DNA from: CAZKUN01 sp964555935
GTDB taxonomy: Bacteria > Armatimonadota > Zipacnadia > Zipacnadales > VGFC01
NCBI GenBank assembly: GCA_964555935.1
Contig: CAZKUN010000016.1
Location: 4,544 to 68,543, forward strand
Reading direction: 5' to 3'
Length of the DNA: 64,000 bases
Part shown: positions 20,001 through 27,606 of the stretch, one piece after another
How positions within the stretch are numbered: the stretch's first letter is position 1
Layout: each line of letters starts with the position of its first letter
Notes under the pieces: generated by a model
Told to the model about the DNA's origin: nothing
The model's database searches: none
Seen by the model: the letters and a program-made list of their open reading frames with translations, nothing else
Program-made: the position numbers and the translations under genes

Positions 20001-21197
20001 TTCGGCGACATCAACGGGCCGGTGGCGTTGGTTGATCTCTCGAAGGGGCGCTTCAACCCCAAGGCGATCACCAGCATCACGCCCGAGGTCCCGTGGCCCG
20101 GCAACTGGCCTCGCAGCGAGTGCTTCCGCGACCCCTACCCAATCTCAGGCGATCTCTTCCTCGTCTCTCACGCGCCGCGCGACCGCTTCGGCCTATACGT
20201 CATCGACCGTTTCGGCAACCGAGAAGTGCTTCACATGGACGCGACGTATGGCTCGATGGGTCCGATCCCGTTCCGCGTTGCCGAGCCGCCCCCCGCTCTG
20301 CCGGACGTGACTGATCCGACGTCCGACACGGGCGAGTTCGTGATGATCGACGTGAACCGGGGCCTGGAGGACACAGTGCCCGAGGGCCAAGTCAAGTGGC
20401 TGCGCGTGGTCGAGGAAGTGCGCCACAACCTGAATGCCAAGCCGAACTTCGACCACGAGGACTTCATGAAGTGGTACGCCTCGCCGGTGGACATCGTCAG
20501 CGGCCCGTCGGGCTGGCCGGCTTACACGGCGAAGGCTCCACTGGGTCTCGTTCGCGTCGAGGAGGACGGCTCGGCCCGCTTCAAAGCACCCGCAGGCAAG
20601 GTGCTCTACTTCCAAGCGCTGGACGCGGACTTCAACGAACTGCAGCGGATGCGAAGTGTCGTGCAGCTTCAGCCCGGCGAGACGCGGAGCTGCGTCGGTT
20701 GCCACGAGGACCGCGCGTCAACGCCGCCCACGCAGCATCCAATCGCTCTGGACAAGCCGGCGCAAGTGATCCAGCCCCACCCGTGGGGTAGCGGCGCGTT
20801 CTCGTACGAGCAAGTGGTCCAGCCCGTGCTCGACCGGAAGTGCGTCTCGTGTCACGATGCGACTGGGGCGCAGCCGGACCTGCGCGCCGACCTCGATTTC
20901 GAGCGCGTGCCGGTCTCGTACCGCAGTTTCATATCGGGGGGCTACGTGGACTTCGTCGACTGTGGATTCAACTCGGCGGGGTGTGAGAAGCGCGAGCCGT
21001 TGACCTTCGGCACAGTGAAGAGCCGCTTGTGGCCGATCCTCGAGGACGAGAACCACGGCGGCGTCGAGTTGACGGTCGCCGAGATGCTCCGCATCAAGAC
21101 TTGGACCGATCTGAACTGCCCGCTCTGGCCCGACTATCAGTTCCGTCCCGACCGTCCGGGCCCAGATGTACAGGTGACGCAGACCAACCCCCATTGA
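17058..21197 (+). CDS. Exported HzsA-like multidomain protein (two discoidin domains, CBM9-like, PD40 propeller, two CxxCH haem sites)
   Basis: 1379 residues; GGAGG lies 8 bases upstream of the ATG and a signal peptide ends near residue 22 (PALAADP). In order: a discoidin/F5-8C-like domain (about 31-168), a Pro-rich linker (VVPGPPPPPKIG), a second discoidin domain (about 218-365), a CBM9/DOMON-like binding domain (about 428-614, PALDGDLSDACWLDA), a short coiled region, and a WD40-like/PD40 propeller (about 750-1068, ending around ISGDLFLVSHAPRDRFGLYVID). Two c-type haem motifs follow: CVGCH at 1212-1216 and CVSCH at 1262-1266. The propeller-plus-haem half resembles proteins annotated as related to the hydrazine synthase alpha subunit. 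There is no other hydrazine-synthesis gene here, so anammox is not implied. A carbohydrate-linked redox role is my inference. The gene lies 18 bp after the PQQ gene and is probably cotranscribed. Confidence 0.72.
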   Translation: MRRIHLAVILALVAIVVAPALAADPPVYSHKPNAIEFEPREAKFARIVVRATSSGTQACIDELEVYAPGSEDNLALEGTPSASSCFAGYAAHAIVHLNDGEYGNARSWIAATTGEEWAQVELAEPAMVAKVVISRDRNRQYGDRVPTDFDVRLSLDGDTWETVRAIETVAINGALGPGGPDPVVPGPPPPPKIGTDGSVHATAAATLDVPTEDASGFTNLALLPDARASASSVYADGGNRLHQIAHLNDGLAGNPHSWISKGEPSWAEIDLGDEHWVCKVALGNDASGQLGDRSATSFRILLATERADDSDDDAWTPAYERSAGPLLLRSEFTFKPIRARWVRVAIDTAARSEARIDEIEVYGRKSTITLAEVGPLTPQDSPSVGDAQLLRDAFVAEEHAWLKTYGRADLSPLLVPYNGRVTEYPRHVGDDWLPLPPMATKPALDGDLSDACWLDASRGVARVADPYDFDQSPLVEHIARAGHDDESLYLAIRTDRLLSGHVAVIYPIGWHEASVLAITGDGLVLNKYEREGDQSASLVETIPVEGAHSADLTRFEVKLPLSAFPECETRGLRVGLGMGGRHTSALGRQVDFVFAPLAVGQVGPCVDGTFDLRVSVPESAEATTITGLAAEPLALGAGEARVVKIAADAGAIGPRADVDFATTAGDQFSLHLFRYDPLERTLTLAEEMATRFAAKGIDVGSERAELDRLRELQHGLLAKAPDLTDTREAFYTSRLAKRDLFLRDPDLAPVERVLFVKRHAFHPSHIYTDYTDAPFRPGGGVYTIDIPRKDGRIDPALAALTELFDAEGGIPRDPIADFDLGRIYFGHRPTADGFYHINSMNADGSDLQQITDGPYHDFYPVPLPDGGLGFITTRCTSRVFCFRWTSSVLFRMNPDGSEIRPLSFSSLSEWAPTVMRDGRIIWTRWEYVDKGADFSQTLWSINPDGTDPEVVFGNTIIQPNGYASGREVPGTSEISCTLVSHFGDINGPVALVDLSKGRFNPKAITSITPEVPWPGNWPRSECFRDPYPISGDLFLVSHAPRDRFGLYVIDRFGNREVLHMDATYGSMGPIPFRVAEPPPALPDVTDPTSDTGEFVMIDVNRGLEDTVPEGQVKWLRVVEEVRHNLNAKPNFDHEDFMKWYASPVDIVSGPSGWPAYTAKAPLGLVRVEEDGSARFKAPAGKVLYFQALDADFNELQRMRSVVQLQPGETRSCVGCHEDRASTPPTQHPIALDKPAQVIQPHPWGSGAFSYEQVVQPVLDRKCVSCHDATGAQPDLRADLDFERVPVSYRSFISGGYVDFVDCGFNSAGCEKREPLTFGTVKSRLWPILEDENHGGVELTVAEMLRIKTWTDLNCPLWPDYQFRPDRPGPDVQVTQTNPH

Positions 21198-21203
21198 ACG
21201 AGA

Positions 21204-21234
21204 CGGGGGAGCCGCGATCGTGCCGGCTCCCCCG
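21204..21234. terminator. Strong hairpin between two convergent genes, probable bidirectional terminator
   Basis: CGGGGGAGCCG at 21204-21214 pairs perfectly (11 bp) with CGGCTCCCCCG at 21224-21234 around a 9-base loop. It sits between the stop of the HzsA-like gene (21197) and the stop of the convergent GH4 gene (21262). The downstream tract is only mildly T-rich, more so in the minus direction, so termination may be partly factor-dependent. Confidence 0.6.
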
Positions 21235-21261
21235 CTGCCTCGCGTATCGATCATCTACCCC

Positions 21262-22584
21262 TTAGAACGTCACCGTCTCGAACTGCGGCAGGTGCGGGGC
21301 GTTCTTCTTCAGCATCGCCTTGACCATTCTTTTGATCTCATCCAGGCCGCATACCGCCGCCGTCAGCGGATCGTAGCAGATCGCCTGGTAGACCAACTCC
21401 GGGTTACCGGTCAGCGCGGCCTCGACTGTCATTTCCTCGATCGACGCGCTCAGCGCCGTGATCGGCTGCACTGTCGCCGGCAGCTCGCCGACATGCACCG
21501 GGTTCAGCGCGCGCTTCGACGCGAAGACTGGGACCTCAACGCAGCAGTTCTGCGGGAGGTTGGTGATGATGCCCGTGTTCGGCACGTTGCCGTTGAACTC
21601 GAAGGAGTCGCCGCCTAGCCACGCGTTGATGATTGAGGCCGCGTACTCGTGGCCGCGCGCGAGGTTCAGCGGAGCGGGGTCATCGAGCCACCCCTGGATG
21701 TCTTTCTTCCAAGTCTTGCCCCGAGCCAGGTAGCTCTTGACGATGTAGGCATACTCGCCCGGGTTCCAGCCCGTGCCATCCGTGCAGTACTTCTCGATGA
21801 GGTCCGGGCGCTTGCGGAACCACCAGTTGTACTCGGAGTTGTGACCACTCGACTCGGTCACGTAGTACCCGAGCGCCATGAACATCGCGTTGCGGACCTG
21901 CTCGTGGTCGCGGATCTTCTTCTTCATCGCGGCCTTCAGCAGCGGGTAGGCGTCCTCGCCGTTCCACTCGTACTTCACGAACCAGCTCAGGTGGTTGATG
22001 CCGGCGCAGACGTACGTGATCTCATCCATCGGCGCGCCGATCCAGTTGGCCAGCATGTGAGCTGTGCCCTGGACGCTGTGGCAGAGGCCGCTGGAGACGA
22101 TGGACGTCTCGCGCTGCATGGCGCGGCAAAGCATCGCCATCGGGTTAGTGTAGTTGAGGAGCAGCGCCTTGGGGCACAGCTCTTCCATGTCCTTGCAGAT
22201 GCTGACCATCACGGGGATGGTCCGCAGCGCGCGGAAGATGCCCGACGGTCCGCGGGTGTCACCGACATTGGTGTCGACGCCGTACTTTTTCGGGATCTCA
22301 ATATCGTGACGCCAGACCTGAACGCCCCCAGCGAGGATCGTGACAAGGACCGCGTCCGCGCCCTTGAGCGCCTTGCGCCGGTCGGTCGTCGCCGTCACCT
22401 TCGCCGGACGCGCGCCTTCGTCCACGATCCGCTGGACGGCCCGCGTGATGTAGTCAAGCCGCTCTTCGTCAATGTCCATCAAACATAACTCGGCGTCCTC
22501 GGTCGTGCTGAAGGTGAGGATGTCCTTCACGAGCGTGCGGGTGAAGCCAAAACTCCCGGCACCAATGAACGCAATCTTCGCCAT
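21262..22584 (-). CDS. GH4-family NAD-dependent alpha-glycosidase (alpha-galactosidase/alpha-glucosidase type)
   Basis: 440 residues from ATG 22584; GGAGAGA about 10 bases upstream and the immediate Rossmann start decide it over the ATG at 22635. The N-terminus has the dinucleotide site [15 protein letters not shown] (about 168-175) supplies the Cys and His, and GINHLSWF the second His, that bind the catalytic Mn2+ in GH4. GH4 enzymes oxidise C3 of the glycoside with NAD+, eliminate the aglycone and re-reduce, and they work on intracellular substrates; no signal peptide is present, in agreement. [23 protein letters not shown] resembles the MelA/AglA branch rather than the phospho-glucosidase branch. 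It would cleave alpha-linked hexosides delivered to the cytoplasm. Galactose versus glucose specificity is not settled by sequence. Confidence 0.87.
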   Translation of the reverse strand: MAKIAFIGAGSFGFTRTLVKDILTFSTTEDAELCLMDIDEERLDYITRAVQRIVDEGARPAKVTATTDRRKALKGADAVLVTILAGGVQVWRHDIEIPKKYGVDTNVGDTRGPSGIFRALRTIPVMVSICKDMEELCPKALLLNYTNPMAMLCRAMQRETSIVSSGLCHSVQGTAHMLANWIGAPMDEITYVCAGINHLSWFVKYEWNGEDAYPLLKAAMKKKIRDHEQVRNAMFMALGYYVTESSGHNSEYNWWFRKRPDLIEKYCTDGTGWNPGEYAYIVKSYLARGKTWKKDIQGWLDDPAPLNLARGHEYAASIINAWLGGDSFEFNGNVPNTGIITNLPQNCCVEVPVFASKRALNPVHVGELPATVQPITALSASIEEMTVEAALTGNPELVYQAICYDPLTAAVCGLDEIKRMVKAMLKKNAPHLPQFETVTF

Positions 22585-22696
22585 TGTGATCGTCTCTCCG
22601 TTTCCCGTTCTGGGGTCCCAATGGCCCCGATTCATGTGACCGCGACAGGTTCAATGGGCCGTTAGCGCCGACCTCAAGACCCGTCGTTTCTTCCGA

Positions 22697-24106
22697 TCAG
22701 AACGACTCCAGGCATTGCCAGATATACATGTAGGCGAGGGCGTCGACGTCTTCCCACACGCGCTTGACGATGTCTGCGTCACCTTGGATCTTGGGCAATT
22801 CCGCGAGCTTCTCGGCCCACGGGATGACCGCGCCCGGGGCGCGCTTCGTCTCGCGCCATTCTGGTGTCTCGCCCGTGCCCTGGCCTCTCTCAACCGTCTC
22901 GGTCGGCCCGCCGTACTGCCCATACTCGCGCGTGAAGTCGGTCAGCGCGCGCAGGTTCTCCGTGTTCGTGTCGTCCTGCATGATCGCGCTGGCGTCCATG
23001 ATGTACCCGCCATCCTGAGCGACACCATCGATGATCTTCTTGGCGTGCTCGCACACCTGCTCGGGCGTGCCGTAGCTCAGGAGGAAGTTCGGGATGCCGC
23101 CGCTCAGGCAGAACCGGTCGCCCAGCTTCTCATGCACTTCGAAAATGTCGGCCTGGTCTACGTGGTAGATGATGCTCCCCTCGGGCAGTTCCGCGAACGC
23201 GTCGAGGTGGTGATTCCAGTTGCCCTCCGCATAGAAGAGCGTCTGGATGCCCTGGTTCCACAACTCCAAGATGATTGGTTTCAGAGTCGGCCAGTAGTAG
23301 GTCGAAAACTGCTCCGGCGTCACGAAGGGAACGCACCCACGGTGCATCCAGATCGTGACCGGCGCGTTCCCCGTTGGATCCGCGCCCGACAGCGCCACGT
23401 TGCACAGATGCGGGGCCAGCGCCTCACACGCCGCCAGTACTTTCTCCGGCTGGCTCAGCAGGTCCATCGTCAGGCCGATGTAGCCGCGCAGCTTGTCCGC
23501 GATGATGTCGAGCGGCGCCTTCAGAATCCCCGCGATGGCGCCAGGCATGCCGGCTTCTTCCTGCAGGCGTACCGCCTGTGCGCCGAAGGCGGCGAAGTAC
23601 TCCATCATCGCCATGCCGCCCTTGAGGAACGATAGGTTGTTCCTCATCGTGCTGGCCTCACCGATCCCCACGACGTCCGTGCTGATTCTCGGCAGCCACA
23701 CGTTCATCAGAAAGCCCGTGGGGTCTTCGATGAGCGCGTCGTATTCGTCGGGCCCCATGTAGGCCGCGTCTTCGCCGGGCTCGCGGTACTGGAAGCCGGT
23801 GTTCTCGGGCAGATCGATTCCCGGGACGGCGTAGTACTCCGTCCCGATTGCCTGGGTCAGCCCCGTCCACACGTACACCATGTTCCCAACCACGGCGTCC
23901 CAGTCGAAGTCCGTAGCCGTCTTCACCGCCGCGTCGAAGGCCAGCGCGTAGTCGTGGGTGACCTGTTGCGCGGTATAGCCGGCGTATTTCGCGCAGAACT
24001 CTGCGACGAACGGACGGATCGGCACGCAATCAGGCTTGCCGTTGCGCATCGCGGTGACGTACCGCGCGAGTCTTTCGGAGTATAGCTGCTCCATGTCCTT
24101 AGCCAT
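22697..24106 (-). CDS. Uroporphyrinogen decarboxylase-family protein (possible corrinoid methyltransferase type)
   Basis: 469 residues from ATG 24106 with GGAGGAG about 11 bases upstream; the in-frame ATG at 24160 lacks one. The fold is the UroD TIM barrel shared with the methyltransferases MtaA, MtbA and CmuA. It is about 100 residues longer than true HemE and lacks a recognisable HemE N-terminal signature, so haem synthesis is unlikely. FVTPEQFSTYYWPTLKPII and FCLSGGIPNFLLSYGTPEQV fit the methyltransferase-like branch. Such proteins move methyl groups between a corrinoid protein or cofactor and an acceptor, or demethylate plant-derived aromatics and glycans. No corrinoid-binding partner lies next to it. 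The reaction is unknown. It is divergent from the next gene across 125 bp. Confidence 0.75.
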   Translation of the reverse strand: MAKDMEQLYSERLARYVTAMRNGKPDCVPIRPFVAEFCAKYAGYTAQQVTHDYALAFDAAVKTATDFDWDAVVGNMVYVWTGLTQAIGTEYYAVPGIDLPENTGFQYREPGEDAAYMGPDEYDALIEDPTGFLMNVWLPRISTDVVGIGEASTMRNNLSFLKGGMAMMEYFAAFGAQAVRLQEEAGMPGAIAGILKAPLDIIADKLRGYIGLTMDLLSQPEKVLAACEALAPHLCNVALSGADPTGNAPVTIWMHRGCVPFVTPEQFSTYYWPTLKPIILELWNQGIQTLFYAEGNWNHHLDAFAELPEGSIIYHVDQADIFEVHEKLGDRFCLSGGIPNFLLSYGTPEQVCEHAKKIIDGVAQDGGYIMDASAIMQDDTNTENLRALTDFTREYGQYGGPTETVERGQGTGETPEWRETKRAPGAVIPWAEKLAELPKIQGDADIVKRVWEDVDALAYMYIWQCLESF

Positions 24107-24231
24107 TGTCGGCGCGCTCCTCCGTGTCAGGTGTGGGCCACCGTTTCTTCCGCTCTTCACTCCTCACCTGCGCGCGGGGCGTTGCAGGATTCCAACGCCG
24201 GGCTCGGCAACATCACAACGAGGTGATCGAA

Positions 24232-26421
24232 ATGCGATGGACTTTCGTGACAGCCCTCATCGTGGTTGCGTCGATGGCCGGGGCTCAAGTGCCGGAGCTG
24301 GCCAACCCGGGCTTTGAGGCGGCAGAGCAATGGTCGCTCGGCGAGGGCGCGAGCCTTCAGGAGGATGGCGCCAGGACGGGCCAGCGCCGGCTCCTCGTGC
24401 GCTCGGAGGGGGCGGAGGTGCTCGCGCGACAGGTCATCGAGGAGCCCGGCTCGCGGCCGATGGTGCTGAGCGCGTGGGTGCGGAGCGAGGGGCTGCAGGT
24501 GGACCGAGACTTCGATCCCCAGGACTACGCGTGGCTCTACTGCCACGTGCTCTACAAGGACCGCCCCTACGCGGACACGAGCCAATTCTACACGCCGATC
24601 CCAACCGGCGCCCAAGACTGGCAGCGGGTGGCGATTCAGGTACTCCCGCGCCAGGATCTTACGCCGTCGGAGATGTGGGTGTCGCTGTGCGGGCGATTTC
24701 GCCAGGGGGAGTTCTGGGCCGATGATGTGAAACTCGAGCCCGTTCGGGCTGTGCCGGGCGCGCCCGCGATGGCATGGGAACGCGCGGGGGACGCCACGCT
24801 CATCACCGACCTGAGCCAGTGCACGCCCAAGACGGCGCTGGCCGACAAGCGCCGGCGCGGCCGGTGGAAGGTGCTGGAGTATGAGACGAACACCCACGGC
24901 GGAAAGTGCATCGCGGCACTACCGAACACGGGCGCGCCGCCGGTGACGCTGCCGCTGAATACCGAGGGGTGGCATGCCGTATACATTGGCCTGAACTCGG
25001 GGATGGCAAAGGTGAAGCTCACGGGCGACCCGGCCTACCAGTGGCGCTCGCACTCCAAGGGGAACATCGATGAGATCTTCTTCAAGCACGCCGATCTCAC
25101 CGGGCAGAGCCTGCAACTCGCACAGCAGTCCGCCGGGAAGGGTGTGGCGGCGGCCATCATGCACGTGAAGCTCGTGCCGCTCACCGATGCCGAGGTGGCA
25201 AGACTGCAGGCCGACGTCGAGCAACGCGAGACGAAGCAGATGGTGGCCACGATCGACGGATTCAGCTTCATCTTCTCGCGCGAGCCAACGACGAAAGCCG
25301 AGCTGCTGGAGGAATTCGAGCACTACCGTGGGACGGACTTTGGGACGCTATGGTGGTGCATCGGCGGCGCGGACGAGGTGAACTACGCCTCGGAGCTGGG
25401 GACGATCAACGGAGGCGACGTTGACGATTTTCCCCGCGAGGGCGACGCGTCGTACACGCGCGCCGTGAAGAAGCTCATCGCCAGTGAGATTGACATCACG
25501 GAGGTCGCGGTCGAGGCCGCGCGCTCGATAGGCGCCGAGATCCACATCGGCCTGCGCCCCGCCGCGTGGCAGGGAACGCCGCCCTACGAGGATTTCTTCG
25601 TCTCGGACTTCTACCGCGCCCATCCCCAGTGGCGCTGCGTCGACCGAGACGGCACGCCTGTTGCGCGGATGAGCTTCGCAATCCCCGAGGTCCGAGCGCA
25701 TCTGCTCGGCATCTTCCGGGAGGTGCTGCAAGCCCGACCCGACGGCCTCAACGTGCTCTACAATCGCGGCATGCCGCTAATCCTCTGGGAGGACGCGTTC
25801 TGCGAGCAGTTCCAGGAGCGCCACGGCGAAGACGCGAAGGCGGTCGAGGAGGACGACCCGCGAATCCTCGAGCTTCGGGCGGATCTGATGACGGGCTGGA
25901 TGGCGGACATCCGCGGGTTGCTCGACGAGGCTCAGCGAACGTGGGGCCGCGAGGAGCCGCTGAAGCTCTCGGCCATGGTGCTAGAGACGGAAGCCGACAA
26001 CTTGAAGTTCGGCCTCGATGTTGAGCGGTGGGTGACAGAGGGGCTAATCGACCAGATCGGCATCTACAAGGGTTCGCACCGCACCTCGGGCGACCCCATC
26101 GACATGGAGTACTTCGCGCGAATCGCCGATGGCACCGACGTGACGATCCACCCGTGCATGGTGGCGTGGGCGCTGCCGAAACCCGAGGAAATGATGCGCC
26201 AGGGGCTCGATTACTATGATCGCGGCGCTGACGGGATGCTGTTCTGGGACCCGAGCGGAGTGAGCCGTAACGGCGGCCTGTGGCCGATCGTGAGCCGCAT
26301 GGGGCACGTGGAGGAGCTGCGCGAGCGCGCGGACCTGGGCGAGCCGAAGCCCGTCACCATGAACCTCACCCGGTACGGCGACCATGTCTATGGCCGGTGG
26401 TCGTCGATGGCGGGGTTCTGA
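24232..26421 (+). CDS. Secreted GH10-like/GHL10-type putative glycoside hydrolase with N-terminal binding domain
   Basis: 729 residues; ATG 24232 is chosen for its GAGGTGA site 7 bases upstream and the signal peptide MRWTFVTALIVVASMAGAQ, whereas the frame is open back to 24106 without either. Residues about 22-170 form a carbohydrate-binding beta-sandwich (LANPGFEAAEQW, GQRRLLVRSE). Residues about 335-700 look like a TIM barrel of the hypothetical glycosyl hydrolase group related to GH10/GH13: IHIGLRPAAWQG, HPQWRCVDRDG, FAIPEVRAHLL, LNVLYNRGMP and HPCMVAWALP. The phrase 'R.G.P' followed by aligned acidic residues matches family style, but I cannot name the nucleophile. It probably acts on an extracellular polysaccharide. 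Confidence 0.6.
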   Translation: MRWTFVTALIVVASMAGAQVPELANPGFEAAEQWSLGEGASLQEDGARTGQRRLLVRSEGAEVLARQVIEEPGSRPMVLSAWVRSEGLQVDRDFDPQDYAWLYCHVLYKDRPYADTSQFYTPIPTGAQDWQRVAIQVLPRQDLTPSEMWVSLCGRFRQGEFWADDVKLEPVRAVPGAPAMAWERAGDATLITDLSQCTPKTALADKRRRGRWKVLEYETNTHGGKCIAALPNTGAPPVTLPLNTEGWHAVYIGLNSGMAKVKLTGDPAYQWRSHSKGNIDEIFFKHADLTGQSLQLAQQSAGKGVAAAIMHVKLVPLTDAEVARLQADVEQRETKQMVATIDGFSFIFSREPTTKAELLEEFEHYRGTDFGTLWWCIGGADEVNYASELGTINGGDVDDFPREGDASYTRAVKKLIASEIDITEVAVEAARSIGAEIHIGLRPAAWQGTPPYEDFFVSDFYRAHPQWRCVDRDGTPVARMSFAIPEVRAHLLGIFREVLQARPDGLNVLYNRGMPLILWEDAFCEQFQERHGEDAKAVEEDDPRILELRADLMTGWMADIRGLLDEAQRTWGREEPLKLSAMVLETEADNLKFGLDVERWVTEGLIDQIGIYKGSHRTSGDPIDMEYFARIADGTDVTIHPCMVAWALPKPEEMMRQGLDYYDRGADGMLFWDPSGVSRNGGLWPIVSRMGHVEELRERADLGEPKPVTMNLTRYGDHVYGRWSSMAGF

Positions 26422-26433
26422 GGCTGCGGCCAT

Positions 26434-27549
26434 TCACTTCACGAACACGATGTCGTCCAGCCATAGCGCGTTGACGGTCGGCTCTTCGCCACCTAGCCCG
26501 GAGATCTCCGCCAGCGTCAACTCTACCACCTGGCGCATGTCGAGGCGGTCATTCTCATCGCGCATGCCCTCGGCGATGTTCAGGTCGCTGACAGCAACAT
26601 CGAGAGCGCGCAGCTCATCCCCCGGCGGCACGCTGAGCGTCGCTCGGTACCGCGTCCCGTCTCGCTCCCTCAACTCGACGAGCAACGTCGCGCGGTGCTC
26701 GGCGACTGCCGACAACCGGATGCGCGAGGTCCCCTTCAGATGCAGCCCGTTCAAACGGGTCGCCGCCGCCACAATCATCCCCTTCGGCAGATCGTAGCGC
26801 AACACAAGGCTCCGGTCGCCGTGCGCAGCCCGGCTGGGATCGTAGCTCACTTCCGTGCCTGCACCTGCGTAGAACTGCCATTGCAGCGTCGTTGTCTCGA
26901 AGCTCTCCAGCCGCATGGCACGCACACCGTCGATCTCGATCGTCTCGCCACGCGATGCCACCTTCGTCTCGAACACCGCGAAGTCATCCAGCCAGAGCTT
27001 TCGAGGCCCAAGCTCGGGAATCTCTAGGAACGGCGCGGCCACAGCCGCCGAGGCGAAGAACGCCGTCACGTCCGCGAGCATTACCGCCTGCACCTGCCAA
27101 GCGTCCAGTCGATCATTTTCATCTTGCGACCCCTCGGTCAGAGCGTGCTCGCCCAGCGATAGCTTCATCTCTTGCCATACGCCAGGCATGCTCGTGAACA
27201 TCGCCACATACCGCGACCCGTCTTCCTCAACCAGCGTAGATGTCATGAGCGCCGGCGCGGTCGTCTTCAGCCAGAACCGCACGCTCTTCCCGCCCGGCAG
27301 CCCGCGAGGAGTCGACACCGCCAGCGCGCTGAGATCGCCCGGTTGCGCGATGTAGGAGTGTTCCAGGACGCCGCCGCCCTCCCGCGTCACCTGCTCGTCG
27401 CGGACCTGTGCGGGTTGCTCGTTTGGTTTCGTGCAACTCCAGCCATCCGTGTCAGCATCAAACGTGCATTGCATCAACGGACCGGCCGGCTGGCTCACGC
27501 CCGCCACGCCGACGCACAACACGATCGCCGCCATCACGAAGTGCCTCAT
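26434..27549 (-). CDS. Secreted protein with two tandem copies of a binding-type beta-sandwich domain
   Basis: 371 residues with a signal peptide (MRHFVMAAIVLCVGVAGVS). There is no catalytic motif. The sequence is an internal duplication: residues about 25-190 and 195-371 both run through a strand-rich region to DENDRLD, then a hydrophobic helix, and both end in LWLDD (LWLDDFAVFE and LWLDDIVFVK). This pattern fits CBM11/CIA30-like jelly-rolls that bind glycans or act as adaptor domains. It probably helps attach enzymes or cells to substrate, which is inference. The gene precedes the GH127 gene in chromosomal order but follows it in transcription, 58 bp apart, so it could be in the same operon. 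Confidence 0.55.
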   Translation of the reverse strand: MRHFVMAAIVLCVGVAGVSQPAGPLMQCTFDADTDGWSCTKPNEQPAQVRDEQVTREGGGVLEHSYIAQPGDLSALAVSTPRGLPGGKSVRFWLKTTAPALMTSTLVEEDGSRYVAMFTSMPGVWQEMKLSLGEHALTEGSQDENDRLDAWQVQAVMLADVTAFFASAAVAAPFLEIPELGPRKLWLDDFAVFETKVASRGETIEIDGVRAMRLESFETTTLQWQFYAGAGTEVSYDPSRAAHGDRSLVLRYDLPKGMIVAAATRLNGLHLKGTSRIRLSAVAEHRATLLVELRERDGTRYRATLSVPPGDELRALDVAVSDLNIAEGMRDENDRLDMRQVVELTLAEISGLGGEEPTVNALWLDDIVFVK

Positions 27550-27606
27550 CGCGATACCTCCGCTCCCTTCTCTCCTTAACGGATGAACGGGCCTCGGTTC
27601 TCCGGC

